Shown here: positions 1-6,925 of the stretch, piece by piece | Position numbering within the stretch: the stretch's first letter is position 1 | Layout: each line of letters opens with the position of its first letter | Source: Flavobacterium sp. | GTDB taxonomy: Bacteria > Bacteroidota > Bacteroidia > Flavobacteriales > Flavobacteriaceae | Direction of reading: 5' to 3' | Assembly: GCF_017744675.1 (NCBI RefSeq) | Contig: NZ_JAGIAV010000004.1 | Span: forward strand, 747,033-811,032 | Length of the DNA: 64,000 nt | Made by a program: the position numbers and the translations under genes | The notes under the pieces: model-generated | The model's input: the letters and a program-made list of their open reading frames with translations, nothing else | Told to the model about the DNA's origin: nothing | Databases searched by the model: none

Positions 1-17
1 CGTGAATTCGTGGCTAT
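1..17. repeat. Partial copy of a dispersed GTGAATTCGTGGCTA repeat
   Basis: The 15-base phrase GTGAATTCGTGGCTA at 2-16 is identical to most of the right arm of the inverted repeat at 17783-17824. The TAG stop codon of proB (14-16, read on the minus strand) lies inside it. The other arm, if present, is outside the window. Confidence 0.6.
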
Positions 18-775
18 AAAATTTTCGTAAATGGAATTTCGTCTTTTAATGCCCGCAGAATAAAATTATCATTTAATCCGTTGACGATCCAGGTTTCTAT
101 ATTGGCTGCTTTTGCAATTCCTGCTGCTTCGATTTTGGATTGCATTCCTCCTGTTCCGTGTGATGATTTTGAATCTCCGATTTCTTTTTCGAGCGATTTT
201 AAATCATTGACCAGTTTTATAGTTTCCGGAACTTCATTATGAATGGATTCTTTGGTATAAATTCCATTTGTATTGGTTGCAATGATCAGAATATCAACAT
301 TTAGAAGCACTGCCGTTAAAGCTGCTAATTTGTCGTTATCTCCAAACCGAATCTCATCTGTCGCCACGGTATCATTTTCATTGATAATCGGAATGTAATT
401 GTTTTTTACCAATACATTAATGGTGTTTACGATGTTCTTTTTGGTCTGCTCTTTTTCAAAATCAGAATATGAAAGTAAACACTGTGAAGTATTTAATCCT
501 AAATCCTTAAAATTCTCATTGTAAATCCGCATTAAATGAGGCTGTCCAATAGAAGCCAAAGCCTGTTTTACAAAAACATCTTTATCTTGATTATCCAGCT
601 TTACAAATTGCTTTGCCGCTGCAATTGCTCCTGAACTTACGATGATAAATTCATATTCGTCATTCAAAGCCGCAATCTGAATTCCAAGATCTTCAATCTT
701 TCCCCGCGAAATATGATTGGTTTCTTTGGTTAAAGTATTACTTCCTATTTTTAATAAAATCCGTTTCTTACCCAT
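14..775 (-). CDS. proB: Glutamate 5-kinase
   Basis: ProB phosphorylates the gamma-carboxylate of glutamate with ATP, the first step of proline synthesis. The 253-residue protein is a single amino-acid-kinase domain: a glycine-rich IGSNTL start, an SSGAIAAA segment, the INENDTV and FGDNDKLAA substrate/ATP region, and GTGGMQSKI near the end. E. coli ProB (about 367 residues) has a C-terminal PUA domain that is absent here; the short form is common in Bacteroidota. An upstream in-frame start would add 14 basic residues, but the Met at 775 directly precedes the conserved KKRILLKIGS start, so I chose it. It is the last gene seen of the arg/pro operon, 239 bp after proA. Its stop codon lies in a dispersed repeat. 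Confidence 0.93.
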   Translation of the reverse strand: MGKKRILLKIGSNTLTKETNHISRGKIEDLGIQIAALNDEYEFIIVSSGAIAAAKQFVKLDNQDKDVFVKQALASIGQPHLMRIYNENFKDLGLNTSQCLLSYSDFEKEQTKKNIVNTINVLVKNNYIPIINENDTVATDEIRFGDNDKLAALTAVLLNVDILIIATNTNGIYTKESIHNEVPETIKLVNDLKSLEKEIGDSKSSHGTGGMQSKIEAAGIAKAANIETWIVNGLNDNFILRALKDEIPFTKIL

Positions 776-784
776 TGTTGTTGT

Positions 785-1014
785 TTTGCTACGATTTTTT
801 AACCGCAAAGTGCGCAAGGTTTATTTATATCCTTTGTGTTTACAAACGCTAAGTTCGCAAAGCTTTGTCTATAATTAAATTCCAAAAAATTAAATTCCAA
901 ATTCCAATTGAATATCAATGACAATATCAAATTCAAAAATCACTAATTCACAATCTAAAATCTGAAATCTGCAATCTAAAATTATCTAATTGACACATTA
1001 TCTAATTATCTCAA
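785..1014. repeat. Low-complexity repeat DNA in the proA-proB gap
   Basis: This 230-base gap holds two kinds of repetitive sequence. At about 800-865 are related phrases CGCAAAGTGCGCAAGG and CTAAGTTCGCAAAGC separated by T-rich DNA. At about 880-1014 short words recur head to tail: AAATTCCAA, AATCTAAAATCTGAAATCTG and ATTATCTAATT. No promoter or reading frame is evident. I recall similar word-repeat DNA from other Flavobacterium intergenic regions. Confidence 0.55.
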
Positions 1015-2208
1015 TTATCTAATCTGTCCCTCTCCGTAAACATACCATTTATTGGTTACCAAATGCTGTAAACCAATTGGTCCTCTTTGATGGAGTTTAT
1101 CAGTGCTTATGGCCAATTCTCCGCCAAGTCCGAATTGTCCGCCATCTGTGAATCGGGTTGATGCATTTTGGTAAACCGCTGCCGCATCTATCGATTCCAT
1201 AAACTGCTGAGCAGCTTCGTTATCTCTTGTAATAATTGCTGCAGAATGTCCACCGCAGTATTTATTAATCATATCAATGGCATGATCTTGAGAATCGATG
1301 GTTCCGATTACGATTTTATAATCTAAAAACTCTTCGTACCAAATATCTTCGTTTTCAATAGTTTTCGTATTCTCGAAATTCTCTAATGATTTATCGACAA
1401 TAACTTCCACTTTTGATTCGATTAAAGTTTCGATTAACATTGCAGCAAAACCTTCAAAATTAGGCAGTTTAGAATTTATCAAAACTTTGTCTAAAGCATT
1501 ACAAGCTGAGATTTTAGCCGTTTTAGCATTTAAAATTACTTTTAAAGCCAAATCTGTATCAGCATCTTCATGAACATAAACAAAATTATTTCCTCGTCCG
1601 CTTACAATTACCGGACAAGTTGCATGAGCTTTTACAAACTCAATTAATTTTTCTCCTCCTCTCGGAACAATTAAATCTACTTTTTGAGTTGGCTTTTCTA
1701 AAAATGCCTGAGTTTCGGTTCTGTTATAATTCAGATATTCAACCCAATCTTTTGAAACTCTGTTTTCTTCCAGAGCTTGATGCCAAAGGCTTACAATCTT
1801 TAAATTTGATTTTAGAGATTCTTTTCCTCCTTTTAATAAAATCTTATTTCCAGATTTAAAAGCAATTCCGCCTGCTTCGATTGTAACGTCTGGACGAGAT
1901 TCATATATAATTAAAATGGTTCCGAAAGCTGCGGTTTTATTGACCACTTTAATTCCATTATCATGAGTAAAATGAAAACGCTCAATACCGATGGGATCTT
2001 CCTGTGAAGCTAACTGATTAAGCGATAGAATCATTTCATCTACTTTTTTATCATCTACTTTCAGGCGTTCTTCCATCGCTAAATCTGAACCGTCGTAATC
2101 GCTCAAATCTTCCTGATTGGTCAAAATAATCTGATTCCGCTCCTGTTCGACCAGCTTTGCCATAGTCCGCAAAACCGCATTGCGTGTTTCAATTGATAAT
2201 GGTTTCAT
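1015..2208 (-). CDS. proA: Gamma-glutamyl phosphate reductase
   Basis: ProA reduces gamma-glutamyl phosphate with NADPH to glutamate semialdehyde, the second step of proline synthesis after ProB. The 397-residue protein shows the aldehyde-dehydrogenase fold: IYESRPDVT near residue 101, FKSGNKILLKGGKE (117-130), VPRGGEKLI (181-189), and the catalytic cysteine C236 in KISACNALDK. Near the end is the FTDGGQFGLGGELAIST signature. It lies between argD and proB on the same strand, which fits a combined arginine/proline operon. The start Met is followed by a normal family N-terminus. Confidence 0.95.
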   Translation of the reverse strand: MKPLSIETRNAVLRTMAKLVEQERNQIILTNQEDLSDYDGSDLAMEERLKVDDKKVDEMILSLNQLASQEDPIGIERFHFTHDNGIKVVNKTAAFGTILIIYESRPDVTIEAGGIAFKSGNKILLKGGKESLKSNLKIVSLWHQALEENRVSKDWVEYLNYNRTETQAFLEKPTQKVDLIVPRGGEKLIEFVKAHATCPVIVSGRGNNFVYVHEDADTDLALKVILNAKTAKISACNALDKVLINSKLPNFEGFAAMLIETLIESKVEVIVDKSLENFENTKTIENEDIWYEEFLDYKIVIGTIDSQDHAIDMINKYCGGHSAAIITRDNEAAQQFMESIDAAAVYQNASTRFTDGGQFGLGGELAISTDKLHQRGPIGLQHLVTNKWYVYGEGQIR

Positions 2209-2223
2209 TTTTTGGGTTTAATT

Positions 2224-2279
2224 GGTTAATCGTCAATTCGTTTAATCGATTAACCAGTTAAACGATTAAACGAATTGAC
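2224..2279. repeat. Overlapping inverted repeats between argD and proA
   Basis: A perfect 17-base inverted repeat pairs 2232-2248 (GTCAATTCGTTTAATCG) with 2263-2279 across a 14-base loop. A second inverted repeat pairs 2224-2232 (GGTTAATCG) with 2247-2255. The two use overlapping bases, so only one stem can form at a time. No U-tract follows, so this is not a standard terminator. It could modulate readthrough or mRNA stability between argD and proA. Confidence 0.7.
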
Positions 2280-2293
2280 AGTGTAAGTCAAAC

Positions 2294-3433
2294 TTAGTTT
2301 TTAAGTTCTTCCAAACTTTCTTTCAACGCTTTTACAAACGTATCGATATCTGCTTTTTTCACTGTAAGAGGCGGTAAAATTCTTAATAGATTTTTATTAT
2401 TTGCGCTTCCTGTAAAAATGTGCTTTTCGATAATTAATTTCTTTCTTAAAGCTGCTACGTCAAAATCAAACTCCACTCCAAGCATCAAGCCTTTTCCTTT
2501 TACTTGTTTGATCCCCTCAACTTCTTTGATTTTCTCTAAGAAATATTCGTAAACTTCATTTACATTCTTTTGTAAATCAAGCTTTTCAATCACATCTAAA
2601 ACTGCAATTCCTGCTGTACAAGACAAGTGGCTTCCGCCGAAAGTAGTTCCTAATAATCCGAAACTTGCTTCGAATTTTGGAGAAATCAAAATCGCTCCAA
2701 CTGGAAAACCATTCCCCATTCCTTTTGCAACTGAAATAATATCAGCGTTGATTCTGTGGTGTTGGAAAGCGAAGAATTTACCGCTTCTTCCATATCCTGA
2801 CTGTACTTCGTCTAAGATTAAAACTACATCGTATTTTTTACATGCTTTTTCTAAAGCCTGAAAAAATTCAGTTGTTCCTTGGTCCAAACCTCCAACTCCT
2901 TGGATTCCTTCAATAATTACAGAAGAAACATCTCCTTTTGCTAGTTCCGCTTCAACCAATTCGATTTCGTTTAAAGGTAAAAATGTTACTTCTTGCTGTG
3001 CATTTATTGGAGCAACAATCTTTTTGTTATCTGTAACCGCAACGGCTGCAGAAGTTCTTCCGTGGAAAGAATTATGAAAAGCCACAACTCTTGATTTTCC
3101 GTTATGGAAAGAAGCTAATTTTAAAGCATTTTCGTTCGCTTCAGCACCAGAACTGCATAAAAACAATTCATAATCTTCTAATCCTGAAAGTTTTCCTAAT
3201 TTCTGAGCCAATTCTACCTGTAAAGGATTCTGAATTGCATTTGAATAAAAACCTAAATGATCTAATTGATTTTTAAGTTTTGCTACATAATCCGGCTGCG
3301 TGTGTCCGATAGAAATCACACCATGTCCGCTGTATAAATCTAAATATTCTACTCCTTTGTCATCGATAATGGTACAATCAATTGCTTTTACTGGAGTAAT
3401 GTCGTATAATGGGTAAACGTTGAATAAGTTCAT
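2294..3433 (-). CDS. argD: Acyl-ornithine aminotransferase (class III)
   Basis: A PLP-dependent class III aminotransferase of 379 residues. In arginine synthesis it converts N-acyl-glutamate semialdehyde to N-acyl-ornithine with glutamate as donor. Visible features are the SSGAEANENALKLA phosphate-binding segment (94-107), NSFHGRTSAA (121-130), the LDEVQSGYGRSG segment (207-218) and the PLP lysine K237 in ISVAKGMGNGFPVG. Its place between argC and proA supports ArgD. An ornithine delta-aminotransferase cannot be excluded from sequence alone and would link proBA to ornithine. In Bacteroidota the acyl group may be succinyl rather than acetyl. Confidence 0.9.
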   Translation of the reverse strand: MNLFNVYPLYDITPVKAIDCTIIDDKGVEYLDLYSGHGVISIGHTQPDYVAKLKNQLDHLGFYSNAIQNPLQVELAQKLGKLSGLEDYELFLCSSGAEANENALKLASFHNGKSRVVAFHNSFHGRTSAAVAVTDNKKIVAPINAQQEVTFLPLNEIELVEAELAKGDVSSVIIEGIQGVGGLDQGTTEFFQALEKACKKYDVVLILDEVQSGYGRSGKFFAFQHHRINADIISVAKGMGNGFPVGAILISPKFEASFGLLGTTFGGSHLSCTAGIAVLDVIEKLDLQKNVNEVYEYFLEKIKEVEGIKQVKGKGLMLGVEFDFDVAALRKKLIIEKHIFTGSANNKNLLRILPPLTVKKADIDTFVKALKESLEELKN

Positions 3434-3453
3434 GTTTCTGTTTTGTTTATTTT

Positions 3454-3573
3454 GTTTCAGGTTTCATGTTTCAAGTTGTTCACTGAACGTGAAAACTAAA
3501 ACTTTACACCTTAAAACTAGTTTATGTTTCTTTGTATCCATTTCAAGTCACGTACAGAACGTGAACCTGAAAC
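3454..3573. repeat. Imperfect inverted repeat in the argC-argD gap
   Basis: GTTTCAGGTT (3454-3463) is the exact reverse complement of AACCTGAAAC (3564-3573). Around both arms, variants of GTTTCA/TGAAAC recur along with the words GAACGTGAA and CACGTACAGAACGTGAA. The gap has no reading frame of note. Confidence 0.5.
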
Positions 3574-3594
3574 TTTAAACGTGAAACTAAAAAA

Positions 3595-4572
3595 TTAAAA
3601 TCCGCTTGGTTTCAAATGTAAACCTGTGGTTTCTTCCAATCCGAACATTAAATTCATGTTCTGGATTGCTTGTCCTGAAGCACCTTTGGTTAAGTTATCT
3701 ATAATTGATGTTATGAGAACCCGGTTTCCTTTTTTCAATAAACTAATAATACATTTGTTCGTTTGCACCACTTGTTTCATGTTGATGTTGGTTGTTGTAA
3801 CCGTTACAAAAGGTTCGTTTTTATAGAACTCTTGGTATTTCTCCACTAATTGCTCTAAACTGTCATCGCAAACTGTGTAAAGCGTTGCAAAAATTCCTCT
3901 TGGAAAATCTCCTCTATTTGGAATAAAAAGCAATTCGCTGTCAAAATCATCCTGCAACTGAACTAAACTTTCCGAAATTTCACCTAAATGCTGGTGTTCA
4001 AAAGCTTTATAATGCGACATATTATTATTTCTCCAACTGAAATGAGAAGTTTCTGAAAGACCTACTCCTGCTCCTGTGCTTCCTGTTGTTGCATTAATAT
4101 GTACATCATTATTCAACAAATTGTGTTCTGCCAATGGCAACAAAGCCAACTGAATAGCAGTTGCAAAACAACCTGGATTGGCTATATAATTTGCTTTTTT
4201 AATTTCTGCTTTATTGATTTCTGGCAATCCGTAAACGAAATCTTTTCCTTCGAAATGCGCAGCTGCATTCAATCTGAAATCATTTCCTAAATCAATGATT
4301 TTAGTATGACTCGCAAACTGATTTTCTTTCAAAAATGAAATTGATTTTCCGTGACCTAAGCACAAGAAAACAACATTCACATTTGGGTTGATTTCGGCTG
4401 TGAAATTCATTTCAATATCACCCATCAAATCGTGGTGCGCTACAGAAAGCGGTTTTCCAGCATTTGTTGTACTGTAAACAAAATCGATGTTTACTTTGGG
4501 ATGATACATTAAAATTCTGATGAGTTCTCCGGCTGTGTAGCCAGAACCACCAATAATTCCGACATTAATCAT
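3595..4572 (-). CDS. argC: N-acetyl-gamma-glutamyl-phosphate reductase
   Basis: ArgC reduces N-acyl-glutamyl phosphate to the semialdehyde with NADPH. The 325-residue protein has the N-terminal dinucleotide motif GGSGYTAGEL (8-17), LCLGHGKS (70-77), a LGNDFRL segment, and the active-site ANPGCFATA with C135. It also has the family's HYKAFEHQHLGEI and FIPNRGDFPRGI segments. Its start overlaps the end of argG by 8 bases, so the two are probably translationally coupled. This is the type 1 (about 320-residue) form. Confidence 0.95.
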   Translation of the reverse strand: MINVGIIGGSGYTAGELIRILMYHPKVNIDFVYSTTNAGKPLSVAHHDLMGDIEMNFTAEINPNVNVVFLCLGHGKSISFLKENQFASHTKIIDLGNDFRLNAAAHFEGKDFVYGLPEINKAEIKKANYIANPGCFATAIQLALLPLAEHNLLNNDVHINATTGSTGAGVGLSETSHFSWRNNNMSHYKAFEHQHLGEISESLVQLQDDFDSELLFIPNRGDFPRGIFATLYTVCDDSLEQLVEKYQEFYKNEPFVTVTTTNINMKQVVQTNKCIISLLKKGNRVLITSIIDNLTKGASGQAIQNMNLMFGLEETTGLHLKPSGF

Positions 4573-5758
4573 GGTCTAATTTGTTTACAGATGAGAAAAT
4601 ATTTTGAGCATTTCCTAAAATCTTAATAAATCCTTTTGCATCTTCAGATGTCCAAGCATTGTTCATTTCGCCATACTGACCGAAACCAGTGTTCATCAAA
4701 TCATTTTCAGATTCGATTCCATCAAGCGAAAAATGATATGGTTTTAATGAAACTGTAACTGTTCCATTTACTGTTTTTTGAGTGTCTTGCAAGAAAGTTT
4801 CAATGTTTCTCATTACAGGATCTAAAAACTGACCTTCGTGAAATAACATTCCGTACCAGTTTCCAAGTTGCTCTTTCCAGTATTGCTGCCATTTTCCTAA
4901 AGTATGTTTCTCTAATAAATGGTGCGCTTTGATGATAATTAATGGAGCAGCAGCTTCAAAACCAACTCTTCCTTTAATCCCGATAATCGTATCTCCTACG
5001 TGAATATCTCTTCCAATTGCGTAAGCGTTTGCTAATTTTTCAAGCGCTACAATATTATTTGATGGTTTATCTGTTTTTCCGTTTAAACCAACTAATTCTC
5101 CCTGCTCAAAATGAAGTGTTACTTTTTCTTCGCCTTCTTTTTGCAATTGCGAAGGATAAGCTTCACTTGGTAATGGCTGTCCTGAAGTTAAAGTTTCTTT
5201 TCCTCCAACACTTGTTCCCCAAAGTCCTTTATTGATAGAATATTGTGCTTTTTCCCAAGAATAGCTAACACCATTTTTTTGAAGGTATTCTACTTCTTCT
5301 TGTCTAGAAAGTTTTAAATCTCTAATTGGTGTAATAATTTCGATTTCTGGAGCAATAGTTTGGAAAATCAAATCGAAACGAATTTGGTCATTTCCTGCAC
5401 CTGTACTTCCATGTGCGATTGCGCTTGCTCCTACTTTTTTAGCATATTTAATTGCTTCAATAGCTTGAAAAACACGCTCAGCACTAACTGATAATGGATA
5501 TGTATTGTTTTTTAATACGTTTCCGAAAATCAAATATTTTATAGCTTTGTCATAATATTTGTCTACGATTGTCAGGTTTGCGTGTTGTGCACTTCCTAAC
5601 TCATAAGCTCTTTTTTCAATAGCTGTTAATTCTTCAGCAGAAAATCCTCCTGTATCAACAAGAACAGTGTGAACTTCGTATCCTTTTTCATTTTTTAAAT
5701 ATTTCAAACAATACGAGGTATCTAATCCTCCGCTATAAGCTAATACTACTTTTTTCAT
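4565..5758 (-). CDS. argG: Argininosuccinate synthase
   Basis: ArgG condenses citrulline and aspartate using ATP to make argininosuccinate. The 397-residue protein begins KKVVLAYSGGLDTSYCL, the ATP-pyrophosphatase P-loop. Further on are SVSAERVFQAIEA and HGSTGAGNDQIRFD, where the family binds aspartate and citrulline. Length fits the family. It is the second gene of the operon, 64 bp after the GNAT gene, and overlaps argC by 8 bases. Confidence 0.96.
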   Translation of the reverse strand: MKKVVLAYSGGLDTSYCLKYLKNEKGYEVHTVLVDTGGFSAEELTAIEKRAYELGSAQHANLTIVDKYYDKAIKYLIFGNVLKNNTYPLSVSAERVFQAIEAIKYAKKVGASAIAHGSTGAGNDQIRFDLIFQTIAPEIEIITPIRDLKLSRQEEVEYLQKNGVSYSWEKAQYSINKGLWGTSVGGKETLTSGQPLPSEAYPSQLQKEGEEKVTLHFEQGELVGLNGKTDKPSNNIVALEKLANAYAIGRDIHVGDTIIGIKGRVGFEAAAPLIIIKAHHLLEKHTLGKWQQYWKEQLGNWYGMLFHEGQFLDPVMRNIETFLQDTQKTVNGTVTVSLKPYHFSLDGIESENDLMNTGFGQYGEMNNAWTSEDAKGFIKILGNAQNIFSSVNKLDHD

Positions 5759-5822
5759 TTTTTATAATTTAGGCTAATACTTTCGTATGTAGCAGTTTGA
5801 GATTTTTTCTAATTCATTTGAC

Positions 5823-6458
5823 TTAAACAAAAAATGCCAAGATTTTATTTAAGAATAAAGCTTGTTTGATTTTTTTAAGTCTGTTTAAAACAGCCTCGTT
5901 AAAAGGATGTCTTGGTGGTGTTTTTTGTTTTTCTTTCGGATCGTATAACATTCCTGTACAAAGGCACATTTTATTTTCTTTGCTTTGCAGAATAGGATAG
6001 TTTGTACACGTTTTACAGCCAGCCCAAAAACTTGGGTCGGTTGTAAGTTCTGAGAAAGGAACTGGTTTATAGCCTAATTCAGAGTTAATTTTCATAACCG
6101 CCAAACCAGTTGTAATACCAAATATTTTAGCATCTGGAAATCTTTTCAAAGAATAGTCAAAAACTTTTGATTTTATCTTTTTGGCCAAACCATGACTTCT
6201 ATAATCTGGGTGTACAATTAATCCAGAATGAGCAACGAATTTTCCGTGCTGCCAGCTTTCTATATAGCAAAAACCTGCAAATTTTCCGTCTGCCAAAGCA
6301 ATCATCGCATCACCATTTGCCATTTTTTTCTGAATGTACTCAGGAGTTCTTTTAGCAATCCCCGTACCTCTTAATAAGGCAGATGATTCTATCGTATCGC
6401 AGATTTCCTGCGCATACTTAAAATGTTCTTCTTGAGTTACAACAATAGAGATCTTCAT
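5823..6458 (-). CDS. GNAT acyltransferase at the head of the arg operon
   Basis: A 211-residue GNAT-fold protein. Residues about 1-130 hold the acyl-CoA binding core, with LIVHPDYRSHGLAKKIKSK matching the family's motif A (beta-strand, then R/Q-x-x-G-x-G/A). The C-terminal part is unusual: a CKTCTNYP segment and an MCLCTGML segment form a four-cysteine cluster that could bind a metal. It is the first gene of the arg/pro operon, directly before argG. From position it may make the N-acyl-glutamate (acetyl- or succinyl-) that starts the pathway; that is inference. Upstream are a strong promoter and a candidate leader peptide. Confidence 0.75.
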   Translation of the reverse strand: MKISIVVTQEEHFKYAQEICDTIESSALLRGTGIAKRTPEYIQKKMANGDAMIALADGKFAGFCYIESWQHGKFVAHSGLIVHPDYRSHGLAKKIKSKVFDYSLKRFPDAKIFGITTGLAVMKINSELGYKPVPFSELTTDPSFWAGCKTCTNYPILQSKENKMCLCTGMLYDPKEKQKTPPRHPFNEAVLNRLKKIKQALFLNKILAFFV

Positions 6459-6691
6459 TTCAATTATTGAAGTTAGAGTTAAAAATTAAAGCATATTGAT
6501 TCGCTTGAAATCCAGAATTGAATCCAATAAAATTAAGCATAAATGAAGTAACATTCTCAAAATCAAAACATTGATTAAGAAAATTTACAAAAAAATAAAT
6601 AGTTTTAGGATATGTTTGTCCAATAGACAAATTATGTGATTTCAAAATGAAAAATGGATATGAATAAATATACGGCTATAAAACTCAGTGA

Positions 6692-6709
6692 ACACTATAG
6701 AGATAGTGT
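6692..6709 (-). promoter_or_regulatory. Hairpin at the stop codon of the candidate arg leader peptide
   Basis: ACACTAT (6692-6698) and ATAGTGT (6703-6709) form a perfect 7-base stem with a 4-base loop. On the minus-strand transcript it contains the TAG stop (6695-6697) of the short leader frame and lies just after its second CGG codon. A ribosome paused there would occlude the stem. No U-tract follows directly. Confidence 0.5.
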
Positions 6710-6781
6710 CCGTACTTCGGGAGAAGTAATCGGTGAGTTTGTCCGTGACAAAGAAGTTATATGTAAACTTATTTTATTCAT
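6695..6781 (-). CDS. Candidate 28-residue leader peptide of the arg operon
   Basis: An ATG at 6781 opens a 28-codon frame (MNKISLHITSLSRTNSPITS then PEVRTLSL) ending in TAG at 6695. It begins only about 6 bases after the TACTTTTG promoter element, so the message would be almost leaderless. Both arginines use CGG, a rare codon in such AT-rich genomes, each in the context CGGACA. The second CGG is 12 bases before the stop and next to a perfect hairpin. This fits ribosome-mediated attenuation by arginine of the operon starting at 6458. It is a prediction from layout only. A 55-codon frame on the other strand overlaps it. Confidence 0.4.
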   Translation of the reverse strand: MNKISLHITSLSRTNSPITSPEVRTLSL

Positions 6782-6786
6782 CGGTG

Positions 6787-6819
6787 CAAAAGTACATTAT
6801 TTTTTTATTTACAAAACAA
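6787..6819 (-). promoter_or_regulatory. Bacteroidota-type promoter of the arg/pro operon
   Basis: On the minus strand TACTTTTG (6794-6787) matches TAnnTTTG exactly. A TTTTG lies about 17 bases upstream, where the -33 element is expected. The predicted start is near 6782, giving a leader of about 320 bases before the GNAT gene. Confidence 0.65.
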
Positions 6820-6869
6820 AAAATTAAAATTCTAACATTTTTTTTACGTTTTGTGAATATATAAAAAGC

Positions 6870-6903
6870 AAAACCCGATAATTATTTCTAATTATCGGGT
6901 TTT
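6870..6903 (-). terminator. Rho-independent terminator of the M1 peptidase gene
   Basis: AACCCGATAATTA (6872-6884) pairs perfectly with TAATTATCGGGTT (6889-6901) over a 4-base loop, with A/T tracts outside both arms. It follows the stop codon at 6926 on the minus strand. Confidence 0.8.
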
Positions 6904-6925
6904 AAATATATTATCTTTTTAAACT

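Larger units (their letters stand above)
6459..6925. other. 467-base gap: arg leader region and peptidase terminator
   Basis: No convincing full gene lies here. It holds the arg promoter and leader frame (6695-6819), a second small hairpin TTTGTC-TATTG-GACAAA near 6620-6640, AT-rich DNA around 6800-6865, and the terminator of the M1 peptidase gene (6870-6903). A 61-codon open frame at 6460-6645 (minus) matches nothing I know and is probably chance. Confidence 0.6.

Noticed and set aside
6460..6645. 61-codon minus-strand frame just before the GNAT gene
   Set aside because: AT-rich sequence rich in Phe and Asn with no conserved pattern; lies in the operon leader and is likely chance.
6660..6827. 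55-codon plus-strand frame overlapping the arg leader region
   Set aside because: No promoter or relative known to me. The minus-strand promoter and leader layout explain this stretch better.
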